Positions 18,845-28,546 are shown, counted from the stretch's first letter. The stretch: 63,173 bases of DNA from an uncultured Lachnospiraceae bacterium (GCA_947626285.1 CANQRR010000013.1:1-63173); one strand, 5' to 3'. Notes: a model not told the origin generated them from the sequence alone. Program-made: numbers and translations.

Positions 18845-20188
18845 TTGTTTGAGAACATGACGGAACAGCAGGCGAGAGATCAGATCCTTGATCTGGTGTC
18901 CGAATACTGTGACAGATATCATAAGAAAAAGGAGTATCGGGAAGGGGATCGCATCCCCTATGCGTCCCGTGTATACGACAGGGAAGAGATGCGAAATCTG
19001 GTGGACAGTTCCCTGGAATTCTGGCTTACGTCCGGCAGATATACCGATGCGTTCGAGAGAGGGCTTGCGGAATTTCTGGATGTGAAGTATTGTTCGCTTG
19101 TGAACTCCGGTTCTTCCGCGAATCTCTGCGCGTTTATGGCGTTGACGTCGCCGCTTTTGGGCGAGCGCAGGATCTGCCGCGGAGACGAGGTGATCACGGT
19201 GGCCGCCGGTTTCCCGACGACGGTGGCTCCGATCATTCAGTACGGGGCGGTTCCGGTGTTTGTGGATGTCACGATCCCGGAGTACAACATCGATGTCAGC
19301 CGGTTGGAACAGGCGCTGTCCGGGAAGACGAAGGCGGTCATGATCGCGCATACGCTCGGCAATCCGTTTGACCTTGAAGCGGTGCGCGGATTCTGCCGGG
19401 AGCACGAGCTGTGGCTAGTGGAGGACAACTGTGACGCGCTTGGCTCCGAGTACTATATTGACGGAGCCTGGAGACATACAGGGACGATCGGCGACATCGG
19501 AACTTCCAGTTTTTATCCGCCGCATCATATGACGATGGGTGAGGGAGGAGCCGTCTATACGAACAATGCCCTGCTGAACAGGATCATCCGCTCTTTCCGC
19601 GACTGGGGACGCGACTGCATGTGCGCGCCGGGGCAGGACGGACTCTGCGGACACCGGTTTGACAGGCAGTATGGAGAGCTGCCGCTCGGCTATGATCACA
19701 AGTATGTCTACTCCCATCTTGGGTACAATCTGAAGGCAACGGATATGCAGGCGGCGATCGGCTGCGCCCAGTTGAAGAAGATGCCCGGATTTGTAGAGAA
19801 ACGAAGAAGGAATTTCGCGCTGTTGAGCGAGGGACTGCAGGACATCGGGGGAAAGGCAGAGCTGCCGCGCGAAAGTGAAAACACGAGGCCGAGCTGGTTC
19901 GGCTTTTGCATTACCTGCAGGGACTCGATCAGCCGCAGCGACGTAGTGGCTTATCTGGAGGAGCATGGCGTGCAGACGCGCATGCTGTTTGCGGGCAACC
20001 TGACCAAACACCCGTGCTTTGACGGGATGCGCGCGACAGGAGACGGATATCGCGTGGCGGGCGATCTGAAAAATACGGACCGGATCATGGAGAAGACGTT
20101 CTGGATCGGCGTATACCCGGGGATGACGGAAGACATGCTGCAGTATATGATAAAGACGATAAAGAAGGCGTTTGAGATCTATGGATAA
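18845..20188 (+). CDS. rfbH: CDP-6-deoxy-L-threo-D-glycero-4-hexulose-3-dehydrase (E1)
   Basis: The 447-residue protein is a PLP- and [2Fe-2S]-dependent dehydrase. In place of the PLP lysine it has His in FYPPHHMTMGEGGAV, the hallmark of E1. The cluster cysteines are visible as C-x61-C-x-C-x7-C by my count (DNCDALG, then CMCAPGQDGLC); the published E1 spacing is x57. It needs a reductase (E3; AscD/RfbI) that is not present in this window. The start is TTG, 8 bases after GGAGG and at the family's usual N-terminus. Confidence 0.92.
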   Translation: MFENMTEQQARDQILDLVSEYCDRYHKKKEYREGDRIPYASRVYDREEMRNLVDSSLEFWLTSGRYTDAFERGLAEFLDVKYCSLVNSGSSANLCAFMALTSPLLGERRICRGDEVITVAAGFPTTVAPIIQYGAVPVFVDVTIPEYNIDVSRLEQALSGKTKAVMIAHTLGNPFDLEAVRGFCREHELWLVEDNCDALGSEYYIDGAWRHTGTIGDIGTSSFYPPHHMTMGEGGAVYTNNALLNRIIRSFRDWGRDCMCAPGQDGLCGHRFDRQYGELPLGYDHKYVYSHLGYNLKATDMQAAIGCAQLKKMPGFVEKRRRNFALLSEGLQDIGGKAELPRESENTRPSWFGFCITCRDSISRSDVVAYLEEHGVQTRMLFAGNLTKHPCFDGMRATGDGYRVAGDLKNTDRIMEKTFWIGVYPGMTEDMLQYMIKTIKKAFEIYG

Positions 20189-21239
20189 TTTTTATAACGG
20201 AAAACGAGTGTTGATAACGGGACATACCGGATTCAAGGGAACATGGCTGTCCTATGTGCTTCTGTCCATGGGAGCGCAGGTGACTGGATATGCGCTGGAT
20301 CCGCAGACGACGCCGAACATTTTTGACATATGCGGCATGAAAGACAGGCTCACATCGGTGAGAGGGGATGTCAGGGATCTGGAAGCGCTCAGCCATGTGT
20401 TTGAGGAATTCCGCCCGGAGATCGTGTTTCACCTGGCGGCTCAGCCGATCGTGCGGACTTCTTATGCGGATCCGGTGTATACCTATGATGTAAATGTGAT
20501 GGGGACCGTGAACGTCTGCGAATGTGTCCGCAGATCCGATTCCGTCCGTTCCTTTCTGAATGTGACGACAGACAAAGTCTATGAGAACAAGGAGTGGTGC
20601 TGGGCTTACCGTGAAAATGAACCGCTCAACGGCTATGATCCGTATTCGAACAGCAAATCCTGTTCGGAGCTTGTGACGGACAGCTATCGCAAGAGCTTTC
20701 TGCAGGAGAGAGGAGTAGCGGTTTCCACCGCCCGTGCCGGCAACGTGATCGGCGGCGGCGATTTTTCCGTGGACCGGATCATTCCGGACTGTATACGCGC
20801 GGCAGTCAAAGGGGAAGCGATCATTTTGCGCAATCCAGACGCGATCCGCCCGTATCAGCACGTGCTTGAGCCGATCCGGGCGTATATGCTGATTGCGCAA
20901 AGACAGTATGAAGACGGAAAGCTCGCAGGGAACTACAACGTCGGATCGGACGAGCAGGATGCGGTCGCGACAGGGGAGCTGGCGACGCTCTTCTGCAGAG
21001 CATGGGGGAAAGGGATCTCTTGGACGCATCAGGGGGACAACGGACCTCACGAGGCAAACTTCCTGAAACTGGACTGCTCTAAGATCAAAAGTCTGTTGCA
21101 GTGGAGACCGGTGTGGAGCATCGGGCAGGCGGTTGAAAAGACGGTGGAATGGTATTCGGCGTATTACGACGGCGCGGATGTGCGCCGCTGTATGGATCGG
21201 CAGATCGCGGAATTCTGGAATGGTGACAGTGCGATATGA
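20181..21239 (+). CDS. rfbG: CDP-glucose 4,6-dehydratase
   Basis: The 352-residue extended SDR protein begins DNFYNGKRVLITGHTGFKGTWL and has TTDKVYENKEW and the catalytic YDPYSNSKSCSEL region near residue 150. It makes CDP-4-keto-6-deoxyglucose, the substrate of RfbH. The ATG overlaps the rfbH stop codon by 8 bases, so the pair is translationally coupled; an in-frame TTG at 20172 is less likely. Confidence 0.93.
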   Translation: MDNFYNGKRVLITGHTGFKGTWLSYVLLSMGAQVTGYALDPQTTPNIFDICGMKDRLTSVRGDVRDLEALSHVFEEFRPEIVFHLAAQPIVRTSYADPVYTYDVNVMGTVNVCECVRRSDSVRSFLNVTTDKVYENKEWCWAYRENEPLNGYDPYSNSKSCSELVTDSYRKSFLQERGVAVSTARAGNVIGGGDFSVDRIIPDCIRAAVKGEAIILRNPDAIRPYQHVLEPIRAYMLIAQRQYEDGKLAGNYNVGSDEQDAVATGELATLFCRAWGKGISWTHQGDNGPHEANFLKLDCSKIKSLLQWRPVWSIGQAVEKTVEWYSAYYDGADVRRCMDRQIAEFWNGDSAI

Positions 21240-22507
21240 TGACCGGATTGTTTGAAAACAAGCGCATGACGATTCAACAGAGCAGCTATTTCTGGAACAT
21301 GTGGGCGGGTCTGATCTTCGGTTTTCAGTCTGTGTTTCTGCTCATGGTGATCACGCGCTTTCTCGGATTGTACGACGCGGGCGTCTTCACGATCGCGTAT
21401 GCCAATGCAAATCTGTTTCTTGCGGTGGGGAAATACGGCATGCGCAATTATCAGGTGACCGATGTGCGGGGGCAGTTCAGCTACCGGGAATACCTGGTTT
21501 CCAGATATATCACGGTGTTTGCCATGATCGTGGCGTCGGTGGTCTACACGCTGATCGCGGGAGCCGCATTGCACTACAGCGCGGATAAAACGCTTGTGAT
21601 CATTTTTATGTGCCTGCTGAAAGCGGAGGACGCGCTGGAGGATGTGTACCTCGGCTGGTATCAGCTGAAGGGACGGCTGGATACAGCTTCCAAGATCATG
21701 ACGTTCCGCCTCGCCTCAACGCTCATCGTGTGGATCGCCGGGATCATTCTCCTGAAAAATCTGCTTTATTCTCTGATCGTTGCAATGATCTACTCCGGCG
21801 TTTTTCTGTTTGTGCTGCTGAAGGGGACACTGCCCTATTTCAACATAGAAAAACAGCCTGCAGATCTCAGAAAGATCCGAAAGCTTCTGGTGATCTGCTT
21901 TCCGCTTTTTTTAGGCGGCTTTCTCTCGTTTTACATCGGCAACGCGCCGAAGTACGCCATAGACGCACAGCTGACAGACGAATTGCAGGCGTGCTACGGC
22001 TTTATTTCCATGCCGGTGTTTGTGATCGGACTTTTGAACAGCTTTATCTACCAGCCGATCCTGACGCAGCTTGCAGTGCTGTGGAAGAACGAGGAATATG
22101 GCAGCTTCCTGAAGGAAATCTTTTTCGAGTGCGCGGCCATCGCGGGCATCACGCTGTTTGCGATCGTATCCGGGTATCTGCTGGGCGTTCCGGTTCTGTC
22201 CTGGATGTACCACACGGATCTGTCCGCGTATAAGACGGAACTGATCATTCTGCTGGTCGGCGGAGGTTTTCTGGCTTTGTCGGGGTTTCTGCTGATCGTA
22301 CTGACTATCGTCCGGATGCAGAAGGAAAGCGTCATAGGGTATCTCGTGACCTCTGTGCTGGCATTGATCGCGTCCCCGGTCCTGGTAAAACGGTATGAGA
22401 TGCTTGGGGCGTCCGTGCTGTATACGGCGCTTATGTTTGTGCTGTCCCTGATCTTTGCGGCAATGATCGCGTATCGGTTGAAGAAAACGTCAATACATGA
22501 AATGTGA
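21236..22507 (+). CDS. Wzx-like polysaccharide flippase (MOP superfamily)
   Basis: The 423-residue protein has about twelve hydrophobic segments and starts with IQQSSYFWNMWAGLIFGFQS, typical of O-antigen/capsule flippases of the MATE/MOP group. It would move the undecaprenyl-linked repeat unit across the membrane. Start and the rfbG stop overlap (ATGA). It is the only recognisable exporter in the window; I see no Wzm/Wzt ABC pair. Confidence 0.87.
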   Translation: MMTGLFENKRMTIQQSSYFWNMWAGLIFGFQSVFLLMVITRFLGLYDAGVFTIAYANANLFLAVGKYGMRNYQVTDVRGQFSYREYLVSRYITVFAMIVASVVYTLIAGAALHYSADKTLVIIFMCLLKAEDALEDVYLGWYQLKGRLDTASKIMTFRLASTLIVWIAGIILLKNLLYSLIVAMIYSGVFLFVLLKGTLPYFNIEKQPADLRKIRKLLVICFPLFLGGFLSFYIGNAPKYAIDAQLTDELQACYGFISMPVFVIGLLNSFIYQPILTQLAVLWKNEEYGSFLKEIFFECAAIAGITLFAIVSGYLLGVPVLSWMYHTDLSAYKTELIILLVGGGFLALSGFLLIVLTIVRMQKESVIGYLVTSVLALIASPVLVKRYEMLGASVLYTALMFVLSLIFAAMIAYRLKKTSIHEM

Positions 22508-22537
22508 ATTCGGAAAGTTATCCGGAAGGAGCCTGCG

Positions 22538-24469
22538 ATGCAGCCAGAAGTATCAAAGAGAACCAATTGGATCTGTTGTGTGATAATGGCCGTATTGGCG
22601 GTCTTTCTCATGGCGGAGGCGTATTTCGGTCCCGTCAGCTACGGGGAGATCGATTCCAATGCGCTGCCGGTGATCTCCCTGCAGTATCGGGGAAGTATCC
22701 TCATGCAGCAGTCGGACATCAGGCAGGCGAAAAAAGACTTCCCGGAGCTGTATGAGGATGTTGAGTCCTATGAGGATTTCAGGAGCGCTAAGCTGCTGAA
22801 GGTGACGGAAGACAAATGGATGTCGTTCTATTTCCCGATCTATCCGCTGTTTTGCATTCCGGTCAAATTGATCCTTGCACTGGTCGGCGCGAATCAGGAA
22901 AGATGTTTTGAGGTGACCAACGCGCTTCTGGTCATCGCGGCGTTCTATTTTGTGCTGAGGAAGCTGAAGGCCGGATCGCGGCAGCGTTTTCTTGCAGCGG
23001 CGATGCTTGTGCTGTCCCCGGCAATCTTCCATTATGTAAACTATATATGCTACGAAGCTTTTATCTTTTCCATGCTGACGATCTCGCTCGTCCAGTACAG
23101 CAGCGGAAAGTATAAATCGAGCGCGTTCGCGCTGGCGCTCGGGGGTATGAGCAACTCCGCCGTGATGGCGGTGGGAATCGTGATGGTATGCGAATATCTG
23201 GGCAGAATACTCTACCGAAACAGGGGAACAAAGCTTGTTGCCCTGATCAGGGATAATTTTAAAGAGACTTTTCTGTATGGGTTGTGTTATGTGCCTTGCC
23301 TGATTCCGTTCGCTGTGCAGAGATATTATTTGAGCCAGTCCTTATACGTGGTGACTTCGGACGGGACGCAGGGGCTGACGGGAAGAGTGCTGGCGTATCT
23401 CTTTGACCCGAATCTGGGCTTTTGTTCGTTTGCGCCGCTGGCGGCTGCTGTTTTTCTGATCCTGATCTTGGTCTCGGTGCTGAGGAGGCGCTATCATGCG
23501 CTGGTCTGGCTGCTGTTTTTGCTCGGAAGTGTCACAGCGGTGTCCTTCATGCCGCATATCAACTGCGGAATGGAATTTTGCGCAAGGTATGTCGTGTGGA
23601 TCTATCCGGTGATACCGATCTTCCTTGCGACGGAAGGATATGAGCTGTTTCAGAAGGTGCGGGGGAGAGCCGTGTGTTACTGCGCTGTCATACTGTCGAC
23701 GGCGTTCTTTCTGTATTGGAACAACGGAGTGCTTCTGTACCATTTTAATAACTGTTCGGAATGGCTGCTGAATTATGCCCCCGCTCTTTATGATCCGCTG
23801 AGTTCGACGTTTTACTGCCGCACGCTTCATGTGGACGGCGGATATTCCTACACGCAGCCGGCGTATCACAAGAACAAAAAGACGGATGAGATCACAAAAC
23901 TGATCTATAAGGCGGATGCGGGAGCGGCGGAACTGGTCCTGAACGATGTGACCGGAACGGAAGACAGCCTGCGCTATCTGGAGCAGGAGATCGAGAAGCG
24001 CGGGGAAGACGGAAAGTTTCACTATATCGATCTGCCCGTTTGGGGAAAATATGAGATTTACGAAAAGGACCTGGCGATAAAGGAGAGCCTGACGGAGGGC
24101 GGCACGCTGTTGGACGAAAGCGATTTTACCCTGAAACCGACAGGAAAAAAGCAAAAAAAGCGTTTTCCGATAAAGATAAAGAAGGACTGTTATTATAAGA
24201 TCGAGCTCCGGCTCGCGGAGGACTTTGATTTCTCCGCGGCGAAGGACCTTATCGTTGATTTCCGCATAGACGACCGTGTGAACCCGCAGATGCGCGCCAA
24301 CGCTTTTCTGGCGAAAGGAAGGTATGACTACAGGTTCTATTTCAATACGGAAGCATTGGAGCAGGAGACGGAAGAGGTCAATGCAAGAGTCGTACTGCGG
24401 GTGAAGTCCGGCCGCGCGAAGCAGGGACGGATCGAAAGCTTCCGGGTCGTTGAGATGCAGAAGAACTGA
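22538..24469 (+). CDS. Polytopic membrane protein, GT-C-like, paralogue of the gene at 253
   Basis: The 643-residue protein shares layout and sequence with the gene at 253: an N-terminal membrane segment, GEIDSNALPVISLQYRGSI, FPIYPLFCIPVKL, a multi-spanning middle and a hydrophilic C-terminal part of about 240 residues. The shared N-terminal 120 residues are the best conserved. It is followed by its own GT2 enzyme, as in the first module. A GT-C transfer role from a polyprenyl-phosphate sugar is inference; family not recognised. Confidence 0.8.
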   Translation: MQPEVSKRTNWICCVIMAVLAVFLMAEAYFGPVSYGEIDSNALPVISLQYRGSILMQQSDIRQAKKDFPELYEDVESYEDFRSAKLLKVTEDKWMSFYFPIYPLFCIPVKLILALVGANQERCFEVTNALLVIAAFYFVLRKLKAGSRQRFLAAAMLVLSPAIFHYVNYICYEAFIFSMLTISLVQYSSGKYKSSAFALALGGMSNSAVMAVGIVMVCEYLGRILYRNRGTKLVALIRDNFKETFLYGLCYVPCLIPFAVQRYYLSQSLYVVTSDGTQGLTGRVLAYLFDPNLGFCSFAPLAAAVFLILILVSVLRRRYHALVWLLFLLGSVTAVSFMPHINCGMEFCARYVVWIYPVIPIFLATEGYELFQKVRGRAVCYCAVILSTAFFLYWNNGVLLYHFNNCSEWLLNYAPALYDPLSSTFYCRTLHVDGGYSYTQPAYHKNKKTDEITKLIYKADAGAAELVLNDVTGTEDSLRYLEQEIEKRGEDGKFHYIDLPVWGKYEIYEKDLAIKESLTEGGTLLDESDFTLKPTGKKQKKRFPIKIKKDCYYKIELRLAEDFDFSAAKDLIVDFRIDDRVNPQMRANAFLAKGRYDYRFYFNTEALEQETEEVNARVVLRVKSGRAKQGRIESFRVVEMQKN

Positions 24470-24498
24470 GAAGAAAGAACAGGCGGGAGGACTTAAGT

Positions 24499-25467
24499 AT
24501 GCAGCCGAAACTTTATATCGTCATCCCCTGCTACAATGAGGAAGAAGTGCTGCCGATCACGGCCGGTCTGTTTCTGGAGGAGCTGACAGACCTGATCGGG
24601 AAGGGTAAGATTGATGGAGAGAGCCGTATTCTCTTTGTCGACGACGGCAGTAAGGATGCGACCTGGAATCTGATCCAGGATCTGACAAAGAGAGACAGGC
24701 ATTACTGCGGGATCTCCCTGAGCAGAAACCGGGGGCATCAGAATGCCGTTCTTGCCGGGCTCATGGAGGCAAAAGATTCCGCGGATATCACGATCTCGAT
24801 CGACTGTGACGGGCAGGATGATGTCAGGGCGATGGAACAGATGGTGGATGCGTATCTGGGCGGCGCGGAGATCGTCTACGGGGTGAGAAGCGAGCGAAAG
24901 ACAGACTCGTTTTTTAAGCGTTTTACCGCGGAAGCATTCTACCGGCTGTTAAACGGCATGGGAGCGGAGGTCGTCTTCAACCATGCGGATTACAGGCTCG
25001 TCTCCGCCAGGGTATTGAGAGAGTTCGCGGATTTCAAGGAGGTAAACCTGTTCCTGCGGGGAATGTTCCCGCTGGTCGGATTTAAGAGCACGAGCGTGTA
25101 CTACGAGCGGAAAGAGCGGCTTGCGGGGAAGAGCCATTATCCGCTTCGAAAGATGCTGGCGCTGGCGTTCGACGGGATCACGAGCCTGTCGATCCGCCCG
25201 ATCCGTCTGATCACAAGCCTCGGCGTGGTCGTGGCGATCGTGAGCTTTGTCCTGGTGATCTGGTCGATCGTGCGGGAGCTCACCGGAGGGACGGTTCCGG
25301 GCTGGGCAAGTATGACCTGCATCATCGCCTTCCTGGGCGGGGTACAGCTGGTCTGCATGGGCGTGCTCGGGGAATACATCGGAAAGATCTACATGGAAGT
25401 AAAGGGGCGGCCGCGGTTCATCATCAGCGAGCGGACGGAACAGCAGGAAAGTCATGAACATTCGTAA
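24499..25467 (+). CDS. GT2 glycosyltransferase, polyprenyl-phosphate-sugar synthase type
   Basis: The 322-residue protein has the GT-A motifs VIPCYNEEEVLPIT (residue 7), FVDDGSKDATW (about 48) and SIDCDGQDD (about 98), and two C-terminal hydrophobic segments ending LLGEYIGKIYMEVKGRPRF, the GtrB/YkcC pattern. It should charge undecaprenyl phosphate with a sugar, probably for the membrane protein before or after it. The start is preceded by GGGAGG and the end overlaps the next gene by 14 bases. Confidence 0.9.
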   Translation: MQPKLYIVIPCYNEEEVLPITAGLFLEELTDLIGKGKIDGESRILFVDDGSKDATWNLIQDLTKRDRHYCGISLSRNRGHQNAVLAGLMEAKDSADITISIDCDGQDDVRAMEQMVDAYLGGAEIVYGVRSERKTDSFFKRFTAEAFYRLLNGMGAEVVFNHADYRLVSARVLREFADFKEVNLFLRGMFPLVGFKSTSVYYERKERLAGKSHYPLRKMLALAFDGITSLSIRPIRLITSLGVVVAIVSFVLVIWSIVRELTGGTVPGWASMTCIIAFLGGVQLVCMGVLGEYIGKIYMEVKGRPRFIISERTEQQESHEHS

Positions 25468-27331
25468 TACCCTTCATCGATTGAAAAGCAGCTACGGCAC
25501 GCTCGAACATTTCTTCGCGCGTTTCTTAAGCGCATTTTTTGCTGTGTCCGCATATGAGTTTGTCTCGGCAAGGCGACAGGGTCTTCATCCGATCTACGGC
25601 TGGCAGGAGTTTGCTGTAAGGAATTCGCTGAGCGGCAAACTGCTGTGGATCGCGATCCTTATTTTGGGACTCTCGCTTTTGTATCGGATCCTGTCAAAGA
25701 GATACCCATCGGTGGACTACGGCATCTTGGCGGTCTGCGCGCCGCTGTTTGCGCTTTGCCTTGTGTGGAAGAGCGACAGCTTTTATTTCGGCATGGCGGC
25801 GGCGGTGATCGCGGCGATCCTCGTCAATTACGCGCTCGGAAAAATAAATATGAAATGCTTCGAACGCATACCGGCTGCGGGCGCCGGCATGATCGTCTTT
25901 TTCCTTGCGGTCGCGGTCTTTGCGTTTGTCGCGGTCACGACGGTTGCCAATTATCTGAATTTCGGGACCAACTGTTTCGATATGGGGATCTTTGTGCAGA
26001 TGTTCCATTCACTGAAGGAGCATCTCACCGCGGTCACCACCTGCGAGCGCGCGAGGGCGATGTCGCACTTTCGGATACACGGCTCCTACATTTATTATCT
26101 GCTTTTACCGGTCTATATGCTGTTTCCCAGAGGAGAGACGCTGCTGATCGCGCAGGCTTTCCTGGCGGTCGCGGGGATCGTGCCGTTCTTTTTGATCGCG
26201 GGAAGGCACGGGTACAAGGGCTTTGTGCGCGTCGCTGTCTGTCTGGTCGGCTTATTCTACGGCGGATTGATCATGCCGTGTTACTATGAGTTTCATGAAA
26301 ACGCTTTCCTGCCGACGATACTGATATGGCTTCTGTATGCGGCGGACCGGAAAAATATTCCGCTGTTCTATGTCATGTCGGCCTTGACCTGCATCGTGAA
26401 AGAAGACGCTCCTGTATTTGTGATCTGTATCGGATTGTTCTTCTTCTTTGAGGAGAAGGGAGACAAGCGGAAACACGGACTGCTGGCCGCGGCGCTGGCG
26501 GCGATATATTTCGTTTGCATCATGGGCTGGCTGAACCGCTATGGGGACGGGGTCTTTATGACGACGACCAGATTCAGAGATCTGATGGTGAATCCGCAGG
26601 AGGGACTGGCGGGAGTAGTCAGAACGGTTTTCCAGGATCCGGCTTATCTCATCAGCCTGCTTATGCGGGAGGAGACTCTGGTGTTTTTCATCCAGACCAT
26701 GTTTCCGCTGCTGTTTTTGCCGTTTCTGACGAGAAAGCTTCATCGCTTCTGGCTCCTGCTGCCTTATGTGCTCATGAATCTCATAATCGGCGCGGGGTAC
26801 GAATACGCGATAAAAATCGGCTACCAATATATTTTCGGACCCTCCTGTCTGCTGCTCTATCTGACGCTGAAAAACGCGCGGGATCTTCCGAAGCTGTGGC
26901 GTCACCGGGCAATGATAACGGCAGCGATCGTGACCGTGGTCACCACTACGGCTATGGCGTCGGGCAAGTGGCTGCTCGTCGATATTTACAAGGGAAATGA
27001 AGCGAATTATCAGACTGCAGAGATGAGCATACGATCCATACCGAAGGAAGCGTCGGTACTTGCGAACACGTCCTTTTTGCCGCATATCGCGGATCGGGAC
27101 CAGATTTATCTGTTTGACGATTCCTGTCTTGCGAAGGACGAGGAGGGGAATGTGACGGACCTGTTCGGGCTGGAGAAGTATGATTTCTGTGTGCTCAGCA
27201 AGCACGATCCCCTGACCGATCAGGCGAAACCGTTTCTTGAGGCTGCCGGCTGGACGGTGTATGCGGAACCCGAGGGGGATCTGGTGATCATTTATGAGAG
27301 AACGGACTGGAATGAGGAGGGAGCGATATGA
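25454..27331 (+). CDS. DUF2079 polytopic membrane protein
   Basis: The 625-residue protein has about twelve hydrophobic segments. DUF2079 features are visible: NFGTNCFDMGIFVQ near residue 172, MSHFRIHGSYIYYLLLP near residue 203, and YEFHENAFLP near residue 277. The family is thought to be GT-C-like by its membrane topology and acidic first loops; the specific reaction is unknown. The C-terminal 130 residues are hydrophilic. It is coupled to the GT2 gene before it and to manC after it (ATGA overlap). Confidence 0.85.
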   Translation: MNIRNTLHRLKSSYGTLEHFFARFLSAFFAVSAYEFVSARRQGLHPIYGWQEFAVRNSLSGKLLWIAILILGLSLLYRILSKRYPSVDYGILAVCAPLFALCLVWKSDSFYFGMAAAVIAAILVNYALGKINMKCFERIPAAGAGMIVFFLAVAVFAFVAVTTVANYLNFGTNCFDMGIFVQMFHSLKEHLTAVTTCERARAMSHFRIHGSYIYYLLLPVYMLFPRGETLLIAQAFLAVAGIVPFFLIAGRHGYKGFVRVAVCLVGLFYGGLIMPCYYEFHENAFLPTILIWLLYAADRKNIPLFYVMSALTCIVKEDAPVFVICIGLFFFFEEKGDKRKHGLLAAALAAIYFVCIMGWLNRYGDGVFMTTTRFRDLMVNPQEGLAGVVRTVFQDPAYLISLLMREETLVFFIQTMFPLLFLPFLTRKLHRFWLLLPYVLMNLIIGAGYEYAIKIGYQYIFGPSCLLLYLTLKNARDLPKLWRHRAMITAAIVTVVTTTAMASGKWLLVDIYKGNEANYQTAEMSIRSIPKEASVLANTSFLPHIADRDQIYLFDDSCLAKDEEGNVTDLFGLEKYDFCVLSKHDPLTDQAKPFLEAAGWTVYAEPEGDLVIIYERTDWNEEGAI

Positions 27332-28398
27332 AAACAGCGGCATTGATCATGGCGGGAGGGCGCGGAGAGCGTTTCTGGCCGCGCAGCAGGAAAAACCTGC
27401 CGAAGCAGTTCTTATCGATGACAGACGACGGGAAGACGATGATACAGCTCACGGTGGAGCGAATTCGCCCGCTGGTGGAGCTGGAGGACGTCTACGTGGC
27501 GACGAACGCGAATTATAAGGAGCTGGTGCTAAAGCAGCTCCTGGGTCTGCCAAAGCAGAACATCCTATGCGAACCGGTCGGGCGAAACACGGCGCCCTGC
27601 ATCGGGCTGGGAGCGGTACACATCGCGAAGAAGTATGAGGACGCGGTGATGCTGGTGCTTCCGTCGGATCACCTGATCCGGTGCAACGATGTCTTTGCGG
27701 ACACGCTGCGTGCGGCGGCCGCTGTGGCGGAGACAGGCGACAATCTGGTGACAGTCGGCATTACGCCGAATTATCCGGAGACCGGTTACGGCTACATCAA
27801 ATACAACAAAGAGGCGCGTCAGGGCACGGCTTACGCGGTGGAGCGCTTCGTGGAGAAGCCGGACCGTGAGACCGCGAAGCAGTATCTGGCAGAGGGGACT
27901 TATCTTTGGAACAGCGGGATGTTCGCGTGGAAGATCTCCACGATCCTGAAGAACTTCGCGAAATATCTGCCGGAGACGATGGCAGGGCTTGAGAAGATCC
28001 GGGCGGCTGTGGGAACGCCGCGGGAGGACGCTGTGCTGCAGGAGATTTTCCCGGACTTTGCGTCGGAGTCGATCGACTACGGGATCATGGAAAAGGCGGA
28101 TCACATCTTTATTCTGCCGGGAGAGTTCGGCTGGGACGACGTCGGCTCCTGGCTGGCCGTGGGACGGATCCGCAAGACGGATGAGCAGAACAATGTGATC
28201 GCGGGAAATGTCATTTCGGTGAACAACCGTGACTGTGTCGTGCAGGGCGGGGAGAAGCTGATCGCGGCGGTAGGGCTTAAGGATCTGATCGTGGTAGACA
28301 CGCAGGACGCCACGCTGATCTGCGCGAAGGAGAGCGCCGGAGAGATCAAGAAGGTACTTGAGGCGCTGCGGTCCGACGGGCGGGAGGAGTATCTGTAA
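27328..28398 (+). CDS. manC: Mannose-1-phosphate guanylyltransferase
   Basis: The 356-residue protein has the nucleotidyltransferase signature MAGGRGERFWPRSRKNLPKQFL at residues 8-29, including the conserved Arg, then CEPVGRNTAPCIGL, RFVEKPDRE and GWDDVGSW. It makes GDP-mannose from mannose-1-phosphate and GTP. It lacks a cupin isomerase domain and so is the single-function form. It feeds gmd, which follows behind a separate promoter. A second copy of this domain is in the fusion protein at 32539. Confidence 0.92.
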   Translation: MKTAALIMAGGRGERFWPRSRKNLPKQFLSMTDDGKTMIQLTVERIRPLVELEDVYVATNANYKELVLKQLLGLPKQNILCEPVGRNTAPCIGLGAVHIAKKYEDAVMLVLPSDHLIRCNDVFADTLRAAAAVAETGDNLVTVGITPNYPETGYGYIKYNKEARQGTAYAVERFVEKPDRETAKQYLAEGTYLWNSGMFAWKISTILKNFAKYLPETMAGLEKIRAAVGTPREDAVLQEIFPDFASESIDYGIMEKADHIFILPGEFGWDDVGSWLAVGRIRKTDEQNNVIAGNVISVNNRDCVVQGGEKLIAAVGLKDLIVVDTQDATLICAKESAGEIKKVLEALRSDGREEYL

Positions 28399-28405
28399 GA
28401 AAAGA

Positions 28406-28434
28406 TTGCCTAAATAAGAAAGAAATGCTATACT
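28406..28434 (+). promoter_or_regulatory. Sigma-A promoter before gmd
   Basis: TTGCCT (28406-28411), a 17-base spacer and TATACT (28429-28434). The resulting leader before gmd is about 105 bases, without an obvious structure. Confidence 0.55.
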
Positions 28435-28546
28435 ACTAAGAGCTGTGAACATAAGCGGAACCGGAATAACGAAAGACACAGCGCAATACAGAAAAAGAAT
28501 ACAGACGGAACAAAAAGATCAAACAAAGGGAACAGGGGAGACAGCG

